64,000 nucleotides of DNA from Lysinibacillus_B sp050613145 (GTDB lineage Bacteria; Bacillota; Bacilli; Bacillales_A; Planococcaceae). The stretch is from the NCBI RefSeq assembly GCF_050613145.1, contig NZ_CP192507.1:1116001-1180000 (forward strand). The letters are read 5' to 3'. Shown here piece after piece: positions 35,551 to 43,891 of this stretch (position 1 is its first letter; each line of letters starts with the position of its first letter). The translations under genes were made by a program, and so were the position numbers. Below the pieces are notes generated by a model. It searched no databases, was not told the origin of the DNA, and was given only the letters and a program-made list of their open reading frames with translations.

Positions 35551-35577
35551 AACTGTATATATACAGTATATACAGTT
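35551..35577 (-). promoter_or_regulatory. Nested palindromic operator for the GntR/ABC operon
   Basis: AACTGTATATA (35551-35561) is mirrored by TATATACAGTT (about 35567-35577), and CTGTATATATACAG (35553-35566) is a perfect 14-bp palindrome inside it. It lies 22 bp upstream of the regulator's start on the minus strand, typical of autoregulation by YtrA-type GntR proteins. Confidence 0.7.
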
Positions 35578-35617
35578 ATTGGGATTTAGGTCTAGGGAAA
35601 AGAATTATAGTTCTCGT

Positions 35618-35647
35618 CACACAATAGGAAATCGTATGCATATAGTA
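35618..35647 (+). promoter_or_regulatory. Sigma-K-like promoter for ymxH-dpaAB
   Basis: A -10-like CATATAGTA (35639-35647) matches the sigma-K consensus CATAnnnTA. CACACA at 35618-35623 offers the -35 AC motif with a spacing of 15 or 17 bp. B. subtilis dpaAB (spoVF) is sigma-K dependent. Confidence 0.5.
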
Positions 35648-35677
35648 GTGTTAAGCTCGTTACTGAGGAGGGAAATA

Positions 35678-35938
35678 ATGCGATTATCTGAGTTGGCAGA
35701 GAAAGAACTAATCGAAGTGGAAAATGGTGCAAGGTACGGTTATTTAGCTGAATCGGAATGCTTATTCGATACAAAAACAGGGAAAATTCATGGTTTTGAA
35801 TTAACAGCACCAATGCGTTTGCCGTTCGCCAAAAAGAAACAAGAACATGTATTTATCCCGTGGGATGAAATTTTACTGATTGGTGAGGACCGCATTTTAT
35901 TTCAAAAAATTCGAATGAAAAAGTATGATCGAAAATGA
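35678..35938 (+). CDS. ymxH: YlmC/YmxH family PRC-barrel protein
   Basis: An 86-residue PRC-barrel-like protein (MRLSELAEKELIEVENGARYG start, then a hydrophobic beta-rich core). I chose ATG 35678 since GAGGAGGG precedes it and longer upstream frames run through the promoter. It stands directly before dpaA and overlaps it (ATGA), as in B. subtilis. Family members are linked to sporulation, with no assigned biochemistry. Confidence 0.88.
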   Translation: MRLSELAEKELIEVENGARYGYLAESECLFDTKTGKIHGFELTAPMRLPFAKKKQEHVFIPWDEILLIGEDRILFQKIRMKKYDRK

Positions 35939-36699
35939 CAGAGCGTTGGCTAGTAATCGGTATGGACGCTCGGATGAAGGAACTTGCCAAGAAAATGTCA
36001 TCACCAAATCGAACAATTTTTTATAAAAAGGCGACAGGTTGGGATGCAGGGGTCAATGCAACAGTACTTGATTTTTGCCCAGATAAGGTTGTGCTCCCAA
36101 TTCAACCACTAACACTGGATGTTCCACTTCTTCTTGGTACAAAACATGTCACATTTTTTACAGGTCGTTTAACAGATGATTGGCGCGGGATGCTCAAGCA
36201 AGAAAAAGTCGTTCCGTATTTAGAAAATGAATCATTTATTTGGAAAAACGCTGGGCTAACAGCAGAGAGCTTTATTTCGTATCTTTATGAAAAAAGGCAA
36301 ACGATTCGCGGTAAACATTTTATTGTGACAGGTTTCGGACGTGTCGGGAAGTTGCTTGCGCAAGCATTAACAGGCTTACATGCAAAAGTGACAATAGCTG
36401 TACGTTCTCATACACAAAAATATGAAGCAGCTATGCTTGGATATGAGGCAATCTATTTACAGCCTCAATATATAAAAGAAGCGACAGCACTGATCAATAC
36501 AATACCTGCACAATGGCTAACGCAGTCGTTTAGCGAAGTCATTAAGATGCCGATTTATGATTTAGCATCAGCACCTGGATGTTTATACTATGTAACACGT
36601 AGTGACTATGAACAACTGCTTGCATTACCTGGGAAGTACTTCCCTGATGATGCAGCACAGCTCTTATATGACTCAATTGTGGAGGGGTGTGAATGTTAG
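35935..36699 (+). CDS. dpaA: Dipicolinate synthase subunit A
   Basis: One subunit of the enzyme making dipicolinic acid from the lysine-pathway intermediate, in the mother cell. The product is 254 residues, shorter and more divergent than the roughly 300-residue B. subtilis protein. A Rossmann motif TGFGRVGKL is at about 132-140, and the N-terminal half keeps a DpaA-like GMDARM start. Overlaps ymxH at its start and dpaB at its end. The order ymxH-dpaA-dpaB-asd supports the call. Confidence 0.9.
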   Translation: MTERWLVIGMDARMKELAKKMSSPNRTIFYKKATGWDAGVNATVLDFCPDKVVLPIQPLTLDVPLLLGTKHVTFFTGRLTDDWRGMLKQEKVVPYLENESFIWKNAGLTAESFISYLYEKRQTIRGKHFIVTGFGRVGKLLAQALTGLHAKVTIAVRSHTQKYEAAMLGYEAIYLQPQYIKEATALINTIPAQWLTQSFSEVIKMPIYDLASAPGCLYYVTRSDYEQLLALPGKYFPDDAAQLLYDSIVEGCEC

Positions 36700-37283
36700 A
36701 GGGAAAACGAATTGGGCTCGGTATTACAGCTTCACATTGCACATACGAAGATGTCGTGCCCAAAATCAAATACTTTACAGACGCCGGTGCAACGGTCGTC
36801 CCGATTATTACGCCATCCGTTTTGCACGCAGCAACACGTTTTGGCACAGGTGAAGAGTGGATTCAAAAAATAGAAGCACTGGCGGGTGAAAAAGTCGTTT
36901 CATCCATCATAGAGGCGGAACCTTTTGGCCCAAGAAATCCACTTGATTGTATGGTGATTGCACCAATGACAGGTAACTCGATTAGTAAATTTGCCAACGC
37001 AGCAACGGATTCACCGGTACTAATGGCTGCCAAAGCAACATTGCGCAATGGAAGTCCTGTCGTATTGGGGATATCGACGAATGATGCACTTGGTTTAAAC
37101 TTTATGAATATAGCGAAGTTGATGAATGCTAAAAATGTATATTTTATACCATTCGGGCAAGATGACCCTATCAATAAACCTACGTCAATGATTGCTGATT
37201 TCAGTAAAATGCTCGATACTGTTCACTATGCGCTCGCTTATAAAAAACAATTACAACCTATAATTATACAGTTTTTGAAATAA
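36693..37283 (+). CDS. dpaB: Dipicolinate synthase subunit B
   Basis: Flavoprotein-like partner of DpaA, 196 residues. It starts MLEGKRIGLGITASHCTYED, has the flavoprotein-fold APMTGNSISKFANAATDSPVLMA block (about 90-112, quoted in parts) and the GLNFMNIAKLMNAKNVYFIPFGQDDP region. Overlaps dpaA by seven bases. asd and dapA follow and supply its substrate. Confidence 0.96.
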   Translation: MLEGKRIGLGITASHCTYEDVVPKIKYFTDAGATVVPIITPSVLHAATRFGTGEEWIQKIEALAGEKVVSSIIEAEPFGPRNPLDCMVIAPMTGNSISKFANAATDSPVLMAAKATLRNGSPVVLGISTNDALGLNFMNIAKLMNAKNVYFIPFGQDDPINKPTSMIADFSKMLDTVHYALAYKKQLQPIIIQFLK

Positions 37284-37294
37284 TCAAATAACCG

Positions 37295-37323
37295 TACACA
37301 ATTCACGTTTTTTATGATACAAT
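37295..37323 (+). promoter_or_regulatory. asd promoter
   Basis: TACACA (37295-37300), a 17-bp spacer and TG-A-TACAAT with an extended -10 (TACAAT 37318-37323), 43 bp before the asd start. It would allow vegetative expression separate from the sporulation promoter. Confidence 0.55.
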
Positions 37324-37366
37324 ATCCAACATTATGTAACTAGATTTTTATAGGAGAGATGAAATA

Positions 37367-38407
37367 ATGACAAAGCAATATAATGTCGCTGTAGTTGGTG
37401 CAACTGGCGCAGTTGGTTCGAAAATGATGGAGCAATTAGTGAAACGCAATTTCCCAATCGGTTCTATTAAATTTTTAGCATCAGCACGTTCAGCTGGTAA
37501 GCCAATCGACTTTAATGGCACAACATATACAATTGAAGAAGCAACACCAGAAGCTTTTGAAGGTGTAGCAATCGCTTTATTTTCAGCAGGTGGTTCTGTA
37601 TCAGCAGCATTAGCGCCAGAAGCAGCAAAACGTGGTGCAATTGTAATCGATAATACGAGTCATTTCCGTATGGATCCAGAAGTACCGCTTGTTGTACCTG
37701 AAGTAAACCGTCATGTATTAAAAGATATTCCGAAAGGCATTATCGCAAATCCAAACTGTTCAACAATTCAAATGGTCGCAGCACTTCAACCAATTCGTGA
37801 AACATTTGGTTTAACAAAAGTAGTTGTATCTACATACCAAGCAGTTTCTGGCTCAGGTATTGCCGCAATTGATGAATTAAAAGCACAATCCGCACAGTGG
37901 GAAAAAGGTAAGGACGTAGAGGCAAACGTTTTACCTACTAAAGCAGATAAAAAACATTACCCAATCGCACGCAACGTTATTCCGCAAATCGATAAATTTA
38001 CGGATAATGGTTACACATATGAAGAAATGAAAATGATTAACGAAACGAAAAAGATTATGGAGCTACCGGCTCTTCATGTTGCCGCAACTTGCGTACGTGT
38101 ACCAGTTGTGTCAGGTCACTCTGAATCGGTCTATATCGAGCTTGAGAAAGAAGCGACAGTTGAAGAGATTTTTGCTGCATTAAAAGATGCACCAGGAATC
38201 GTATTACAAGATGATATCACGAACCAAGAATACCCGATGCCAATTTATGCTGAAGGTGAAGAACCAACATACGTAGGTCGTATCCGTCGTGATTTAGATA
38301 ATCCAAAAGGCTTCCACTTATGGATTGTTGCTGACAACTTATTAAAAGGTGCAGCACTAAATTCAATTCAAATTGCAGAAGCGATGATTGAGGATAACTT
38401 ATTATAA
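37367..38407 (+). CDS. asd: Aspartate-semialdehyde dehydrogenase
   Basis: Makes aspartate semialdehyde for lysine, threonine, methionine and diaminopimelate. The 346 residues have the NADP-binding VVGATGAVGSKM, catalytic C131 in ANPNCSTIQ and a C-terminal RIRRDL block. AGGAGAGATG precedes the ATG. In B. subtilis dapG lies between asd and dapA; here dapA follows directly. Confidence 0.97.
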   Translation: MTKQYNVAVVGATGAVGSKMMEQLVKRNFPIGSIKFLASARSAGKPIDFNGTTYTIEEATPEAFEGVAIALFSAGGSVSAALAPEAAKRGAIVIDNTSHFRMDPEVPLVVPEVNRHVLKDIPKGIIANPNCSTIQMVAALQPIRETFGLTKVVVSTYQAVSGSGIAAIDELKAQSAQWEKGKDVEANVLPTKADKKHYPIARNVIPQIDKFTDNGYTYEEMKMINETKKIMELPALHVAATCVRVPVVSGHSESVYIELEKEATVEEIFAALKDAPGIVLQDDITNQEYPMPIYAEGEEPTYVGRIRRDLDNPKGFHLWIVADNLLKGAALNSIQIAEAMIEDNLL

Positions 38408-38420
38408 AGGAGTGCGGAGT

Positions 38421-39332
38421 ATGAATATAGGTCGTATCGGAACGGCAATGATTACACCGTTCAAAAAAGATGGCACGATTAACTATCCAGAATTAGAACG
38501 CATTATTAATCATTTAATAGACAATGGGACAGATGCTATTATTGCATGTGGTACAACATCAGAAAACCCAACGATGTCTACTGAAGAGAAAATTGAAGTA
38601 GTTCGTTTTACAGTCGAAAAGGTTGCAGGTCGTATTCCAGTCATTGCAGGTACTGGAGATAACGAAACAGCTTACTCGATTATGATGACACATAACGCGG
38701 AGAAAAATGGTGCTGACGGCATTATGCTCGTAACACCGTACTATAATAAACCAAACCAACGTGGTATGTATGCTCACTTTAAAACAATCGCGAAAGAAAC
38801 GTCGTTACCGGTTATGCTTTATAATGTCCCTGGTCGTACAGGGGCTAACATTGCAGCTGAAACAGCAATCGCTTTAAGTCGCGATGTCGAAAATATTACA
38901 TGCATTAAAGAAGCAAGTGGTAACTTAGATCAAATGGGTGACATTATTGAAAATGTAGAACCTGATTTCAAAGTATACAGTGGGGATGATGGTTTAACAT
39001 TGCCGCTATATGCCATTGGTGGTGCAGGTGTTATTTCTGTCGCATCACATGTTGTAGGTAGTGATATGCAATTAATGTTAAAAGCATTTGATGAAGGCAA
39101 CCATGAATTAGCTGCAAAAATTCATCGAGCATTGCTTCCACTTGTGCGTGCACTATTCGCACAGCCAAACCCATCACCGATTAAATATGCAATGACAAAA
39201 CTTGGATTTGATACGTTAGACGTGCGCATGCCAATGATGGAAATGCTACCTGAAGAAAAAGCAGCATTCGATCAAATTTGGGATACGTACCAAGAAAAAG
39301 CAAAGCACTTCCGCGAATTAGCGGTACAATAA
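38421..39332 (+). CDS. dapA: 4-hydroxy-tetrahydrodipicolinate synthase
   Basis: Condenses pyruvate and aspartate semialdehyde; the product feeds lysine, diaminopimelate and (through DpaAB) dipicolinate. I chose ATG 38421 since AAGGAG lies 8 bp upstream; a longer frame begins inside asd. The 303 residues contain CGTTSENPT (substrate loop), YNVPGRTG and the Schiff-base lysine in CIKEASG (about K163). Terminator follows. Confidence 0.97.
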   Translation: MNIGRIGTAMITPFKKDGTINYPELERIINHLIDNGTDAIIACGTTSENPTMSTEEKIEVVRFTVEKVAGRIPVIAGTGDNETAYSIMMTHNAEKNGADGIMLVTPYYNKPNQRGMYAHFKTIAKETSLPVMLYNVPGRTGANIAAETAIALSRDVENITCIKEASGNLDQMGDIIENVEPDFKVYSGDDGLTLPLYAIGGAGVISVASHVVGSDMQLMLKAFDEGNHELAAKIHRALLPLVRALFAQPNPSPIKYAMTKLGFDTLDVRMPMMEMLPEEKAAFDQIWDTYQEKAKHFRELAVQ

Positions 39333-39345
39333 TAAAGTTTTACAA

Positions 39346-39376
39346 GCCGGCATGAAGAGTATTCATGCCGGTTTTT
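39346..39376 (+). terminator. dapA terminator
   Basis: CCGGCATGAA (39347-39356) pairs perfectly with TTCATGCCGG (39362-39371), followed by T5. Confidence 0.92.
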
Positions 39377-39486
39377 ATATTGCGGAGGAAAAATATAAAA
39401 TGAAGGTTCCTTCTATAAAATCCATTATGAACTAATTTCATCCTATTGATATTTTGAGAAATTATCAAATTCATTGTTTTTTTAAT

Positions 39487-39515
39487 TTGTGCTAATGCTA
39501 AACTCCACGTATAAT
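39487..39515 (+). promoter_or_regulatory. rnjB promoter
   Basis: TTGTGC (39487-39492), a 17-bp spacer and consensus TATAAT (39510-39515). The remaining part of this 332-bp gap holds the dapA terminator, an AT-rich stretch and the repeat relic at 39578-39651. Confidence 0.55.
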
Positions 39516-39577
39516 GAGATTTAAGTGGTTGCTGTTCGGGATAATTTCATCATAAATAAAATTTTTATATAGAGAAA

Positions 39578-39651
39578 TGTCTAGGTGTTCATGCTATTTG
39601 TTGGAGTGCTTTTGCTACTCACAGATGAGCGAGCATGAATGCGCTTTTCTT
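39578..39651 (+). repeat. Degenerate copy of the TGTCTAG...GCGCTTTTCTT repeat
   Basis: Begins TGTCTAG (39578-39584) and ends GCGCTTTTCTT (39641-39651), identical at both ends to 31644-31761. TTCATGCT (39588-39595) pairs with AGCATGAA (39632-39639), and GAGT/ACTC pairs inside. The middle is shorter and different. Its end directly abuts AGGAGG, the rnjB ribosome site. Confidence 0.55.
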
Positions 39652-39664
39652 AGGAGGAAATATA

Positions 39665-41332
39665 GTGAATAAAACGAAAAATGAAGTAATCCGAATTATT
39701 CCACTTGGTGGAGTAGGGGAAATCGGAAAAGCAATGTATGTAGTTGAAATCGACGAGGAGCTTTTCGTTGTAGACAGTGGGTTAATGTTCCCAGAAGACG
39801 AAATGCTAGGAATCGATATTGTTATTCCAGATATTACGTACTTAGAAGAAAATAAAGAACGTGTAAAAGGGATTTTCTTAACACACGGACATGAAGATGC
39901 AATTGGTTCGCTTGCATACGTATTACAAAAAATTAAAGCACCGGTATACGGTTCAAAACTAACGATTGCGCTTGCAAAGGAGCATTTAAAAGAATTACCT
40001 GCACCGCATCAAGTGAAATTCTTTGAAGTGACAAATAAAAGTCGCATGAATTTTCATTCGACATATGTAACCTTCTTCCATACAACACATTCAATTCCGG
40101 ACTCATTAGGTGTTGTATTCCATACGTCAGAAGGAGCCATTGTGCATACGGGAGAATTTAAATTCGATCAATCGGCACAAGGAAAGTTCCGTCCAGATTT
40201 AGCGAAAATGGCACAACTTGGTGAAGAAGGCGTATTTATGCTATTGTCTGATTCGACAGAAGCAGAACGTCCAGGCTATACGACGAGCGAGACGGTTATT
40301 GCGGACCGTTTAGCGAAAACGTTTCATGCGGCACCAGGTCGTATTTTAGTTGCTGTATATGCATCGAACTTCATCCGTGTGCAACAAGTTTTTACACAAG
40401 CGCAAAACTTATTCCGAAAAGTAGCGGTAGTGGGCAAATCGCTTGAAAAAGTTGTAGACCTTGGGGTGAACTTAGGCTATTTAGATATTGATAAAGATAT
40501 GCTTATTCCTGTAAGCGACATTCATAAATATCAAGATGATGAAATTGTGATTATTGCGACAGGTAATCAAGGGGAGCCATTAGAAGCGCTTGATAAAATT
40601 GTACGCAAGCATCATCGCGACATTAAAATTAAAGGCACAGATACAGTACTTATTACATTTACGCCATCGCCAGGGATGGAAGTGCAAATGTATAACACGA
40701 TGAACCAAATCGCAAAAGCCGGGGCACAAGTGTTAGCAGCCGATAAAAAAGTACATGTGTCTGGTCATGGTAGCCAAGAAGATTTGAAATTAATGTTAAA
40801 TCTGATGCGACCAAAATACTTTATCCCTATCCAAGGGGAGTACCGTATGCTCATTGCTCACTCGAAGTTAGCACAGTCAGTCGGTATGAAAAAATCGCAA
40901 ATCTTTATCGCGGATAAAGGGGATATTGTCGAATGTAAAAATGGCAAAATTCGGATGAGTGGCCGTGTACAAGCCGGCAATGTTTTAATTGATGGTATCG
41001 GTGTTGGAGACGTTGGCAATATCGTATTACGTGACCGAAAACTACTTTCACAAGATGGTATTTTTATCGTTGTTGTGACGTTAAACCGCGCACAAAAGAA
41101 AATTGCTTCAGGTCCCGAAATTTTATCGCGCGGATTCGTTTATGTGCGTGAATCAGAAGAACTGATGATCGAAGCTTCAGAGATCGCGCGTACAGTAATT
41201 GAAAAGTATGTAAATAAAGATACGTTTGAATGGACAAATATTAAACAAGAGATCCGTGACGAACTAAACACTTACTTATTCCAAAAAACGAAGCGCCGCC
41301 CAATGATTATCCCAATTATTATGGAATATTAA
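39665..41332 (+). CDS. rnjB: Ribonuclease J2
   Basis: Beta-CASP metallo-beta-lactamase RNase that works with RNase J1 in mRNA decay and rRNA maturation. I chose GTG 39665, which follows AGGAGGAAATATA and gives 555 residues, the known RNase J2 length. An ATG at 39635 lies inside the repeat element. The metal motif is THGHEDAIG (T73 onward); the beta-CASP motifs and a C-terminal domain follow. As in J2 proteins the third HxHxDH position is altered (HGHEDA). Confidence 0.93.
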   Translation: MNKTKNEVIRIIPLGGVGEIGKAMYVVEIDEELFVVDSGLMFPEDEMLGIDIVIPDITYLEENKERVKGIFLTHGHEDAIGSLAYVLQKIKAPVYGSKLTIALAKEHLKELPAPHQVKFFEVTNKSRMNFHSTYVTFFHTTHSIPDSLGVVFHTSEGAIVHTGEFKFDQSAQGKFRPDLAKMAQLGEEGVFMLLSDSTEAERPGYTTSETVIADRLAKTFHAAPGRILVAVYASNFIRVQQVFTQAQNLFRKVAVVGKSLEKVVDLGVNLGYLDIDKDMLIPVSDIHKYQDDEIVIIATGNQGEPLEALDKIVRKHHRDIKIKGTDTVLITFTPSPGMEVQMYNTMNQIAKAGAQVLAADKKVHVSGHGSQEDLKLMLNLMRPKYFIPIQGEYRMLIAHSKLAQSVGMKKSQIFIADKGDIVECKNGKIRMSGRVQAGNVLIDGIGVGDVGNIVLRDRKLLSQDGIFIVVVTLNRAQKKIASGPEILSRGFVYVRESEELMIEASEIARTVIEKYVNKDTFEWTNIKQEIRDELNTYLFQKTKRRPMIIPIIMEY

Positions 41333-41337
41333 GATGC

Positions 41338-41387
41338 AAAAAAGGATTTTCTTTCGCTCACATGGCAGAAAGGAAATCCTTTTTTTT
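41338..41387 (+). terminator. rnjB terminator
   Basis: AAAAAAGGATTTTCTTTC (41338-41355) pairs with GAAAGGAAATCC and the following T8 (41368-41387) with one U-G: an 18-bp stem ending in the T run. Confidence 0.9.
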
Positions 41388-41433
41388 CGAATGGGTGTGT
41401 AGAGGATGTTTATTCAAGAAAGTAGGTGAAATG

Positions 41434-43698
41434 ATGGCGAGAAAAAAGAATAAAAAAAGAGAAACGGGACAAACAAAAGCGAGTAAAGAGTTGCATCCGT
41501 TAGCTTATGAAATTATAGGCGTCATGCTCATTGCTTTTGCGATGATTGCATTTTTTGAACTTGGTTTAGTCGGGCAAGTCGTTTATACGGTATCGATGTT
41601 TTTGCTAGGTAATTTACATTTCTTTGTGCCGTTTTTATGTGTTTTTATCGCAGGTATGTTAATGGTTAGGAGACGTGGTGTGAAGCTTAATAACCGTATT
41701 ATTATCGGTCTAATGCTCATGTTAGGTAGCTTTATGGTATTTAGTCATTCTATCCTTTTTGAACAACTGCACCAAGCGAAGTTATTATTAAGTGATTCCG
41801 TTCTTCGTGAGACGTGGCGTATTTTAATTGATTCAGATGGAGTAATCAATCGTAGTGATTCTCTTGGTGGTGGTTTAATCGGAGCTTTTCTCTTTAGTAT
41901 GTTTCATGTGTTATTTGATGCAACGGGTGCGAAAATTGCCGCGATGGTATTAATGATTGTAGGACTGATTTTAATTACAGGAAAAGCACTCGTCCCCTTC
42001 ATTATAGAAAAAGGACCGAGCGTGAAAGATAAGCTTAAAGGAATGAAAGAGGAAAAACCCACCGGACGCACCAAACGAAAAAACCGAACCGAAGAGGAAG
42101 CAGCGGTCGCGGCAGTAGAGACAGTCGCAACGGTAGAGACGATTGAGTATTATGAGCCTGTAATTTCGGCCTTTACCGAAAATGTGGAGCAAAGTGAGCG
42201 GGATGAGTTTGGTGCAGATGAAGATGATGGACATGTAATAGATGAAACTATCGATGTAACAAACTATGCTGAAAATGCCTTTTATAAAATGCCTTCTTTA
42301 CAGCTATTAAATGCACCGCCAGAACATGATCAAAGCGGAGAATATAAAGTGATTCAAGGGAATGCAAAAAAATTAGAACAAACCTTTCATAGTTTTGGTG
42401 TAAAAGCACGTGTTACACAAGTACATCTCGGTCCAGCTGTTACCAAATATGAAGTGCAGCCCGATGTCGGCGTAAAAGTCAGTAAAATTGTGAGTTTGCA
42501 GGATGATTTAGCATTAGCTCTTGCAGCAAAAGATATTCGCATTGAAGCACCGATTCCTGGGAAGTCTGCAATCGGTATTGAAGTGCCGAATAGTGAGATT
42601 GCGATTGTCACGTTAAGAGAGGTACTAGAGTCTAAAGAAAATAATCGTCCAGATGCAAAATTATTAATTGGTTTTGGTCGAGATATTACAGGGCAAGCCA
42701 AGTTAGCAGAGCTAAACAAAATGCCACACTTACTTGTCGCAGGTTCTACAGGGAGTGGGAAGTCCGTATGTATTAATGGGATTATTATATCGATTTTAAT
42801 GCGGGCAGCACCGTATGAAGTGAAAATGATGATGATTGATCCGAAGATGGTGGAATTGAATGTGTATAATGGCATTCCGCATTTACTTGCGCCTGTCGTG
42901 ACAGATCCCCGTAAAGCAGCACAAGCTCTTCAAAAAGTAGTGTCCGAAATGGAACGGCGATATGATTTATTTTCGCATACAAGTACTCGAAATATCGAGG
43001 GGTATAATGAATACATTGACCAACATAATTTAGAACATGAAGAAAAACAATCGAAACTTCCCTACATTGTAGTGATTGTAGATGAGTTGGCTGATTTAAT
43101 GATGGTTGCGCCAGGTGAGGTAGAGGATTCGATTACGCGTCTTGCGCAAATGGCGCGTGCGGCGGGGATTCATTTAATTTTAGCGACCCAAAGACCGTCA
43201 GTTGATGTTATTACCGGTATTATTAAAGCGAATATACCATCACGTATTGCATTTGCAGTATCGAGTGGGATTGATTCGCGCACAATACTAGATATGGGCG
43301 GTGCTGAACGGCTACTTGGCCGAGGAGATATGTTGTTTTTACCAGCAGGCGCTTCAAAGCCAGTACGTGTACAGGGCGCATTTTTATCAGATGGAGAAGT
43401 ACAAGCTGTTGTAGATTATGTCATTTCGCAACAAAAAGCTCAATACGAGGAGGCGATGATACCTACGGATGAACCGGTACAAGAAATGACCGATGAAAAA
43501 GATGCTTTGTATGATGAAGCGGTTCAACTTGTTATTGATATGCAAAGTGCATCCGTGTCCATGTTACAACGCAAATTTCGAGTTGGTTATGCACGAGCCG
43601 CACGGATTATGGATCAAATGGAAATGAGGGGCGTAGTCAGTCCGCCGGATGGAAGTAGACCGAGACAAGTATTAGTAACAAAATCAATGATGGAATAG
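41434..43698 (+). CDS. spoIIIE: DNA translocase, SpoIIIE/FtsK family
   Basis: Pumps the chromosome across the division septum during sporulation or cell division. ATG 41434 (or 41431) follows AGGTGAA; the longer frame from 41362 runs through the rnjB terminator. The 754 residues have about four N-terminal membrane helices (within 25-190), a variable acidic linker (about 200-300), and the RecA-like motor with Walker A GSTGSGKS (437-444) and Walker B VVIVDELADLMM. A C-terminal winged-helix gamma domain (last 65 residues, RKFRVGYARAARIMDQME) recognises SRS/KOPS DNA. Position matches spoIIIE in B. subtilis. Confidence 0.95.
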   Translation: MARKKNKKRETGQTKASKELHPLAYEIIGVMLIAFAMIAFFELGLVGQVVYTVSMFLLGNLHFFVPFLCVFIAGMLMVRRRGVKLNNRIIIGLMLMLGSFMVFSHSILFEQLHQAKLLLSDSVLRETWRILIDSDGVINRSDSLGGGLIGAFLFSMFHVLFDATGAKIAAMVLMIVGLILITGKALVPFIIEKGPSVKDKLKGMKEEKPTGRTKRKNRTEEEAAVAAVETVATVETIEYYEPVISAFTENVEQSERDEFGADEDDGHVIDETIDVTNYAENAFYKMPSLQLLNAPPEHDQSGEYKVIQGNAKKLEQTFHSFGVKARVTQVHLGPAVTKYEVQPDVGVKVSKIVSLQDDLALALAAKDIRIEAPIPGKSAIGIEVPNSEIAIVTLREVLESKENNRPDAKLLIGFGRDITGQAKLAELNKMPHLLVAGSTGSGKSVCINGIIISILMRAAPYEVKMMMIDPKMVELNVYNGIPHLLAPVVTDPRKAAQALQKVVSEMERRYDLFSHTSTRNIEGYNEYIDQHNLEHEEKQSKLPYIVVIVDELADLMMVAPGEVEDSITRLAQMARAAGIHLILATQRPSVDVITGIIKANIPSRIAFAVSSGIDSRTILDMGGAERLLGRGDMLFLPAGASKPVRVQGAFLSDGEVQAVVDYVISQQKAQYEEAMIPTDEPVQEMTDEKDALYDEAVQLVIDMQSASVSMLQRKFRVGYARAARIMDQMEMRGVVSPPDGSRPRQVLVTKSMME

Positions 43699-43782
43699 AG
43701 AGAAATGACAGTATATTTAGTCTCTTATGAATTATGTCTAAAATGAGCCTAATTCCACGGCAATAGACAAATTAATATATAC

Positions 43783-43797
43783 TTTTTTCTGAAATGT
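43783..43797 (+). promoter_or_regulatory. Candidate CodY box
   Basis: TTTTTTCTGAAATGT agrees with the 15-base CodY consensus AATTTTCWGAAAATT at 11 positions by my count. It lies about 95 bp upstream of the GntR start. CodY controls guanosine uptake in B. subtilis, which makes a site here plausible, but four mismatches are many. Confidence 0.25.
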
Positions 43798-43855
43798 GTT
43801 TTCATTAGAAGCTAAAAGTGTTATATTATTCAACGAATTAGTAGGAATGTTGTAC

Positions 43856-43869
43856 ATCAGATGTCTGAT
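43856..43869 (+). promoter_or_regulatory. Inverted repeat, likely GntR operator
   Basis: ATCAGA-TG-TCTGAT is a perfect 6-2-6 inverted repeat just upstream of the ribosome site of the GntR gene, consistent with autoregulation by this HutC/YmfC-type protein. Confidence 0.55.
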
Positions 43870-43891
43870 CTCTAATTTGGTGGTGGTTGAT

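Noticed and set aside
39381..39433. GCGGAGG followed by an 11-codon ORF after the dapA terminator
   Set aside because: Very short, with no supporting context or conservation evidence.
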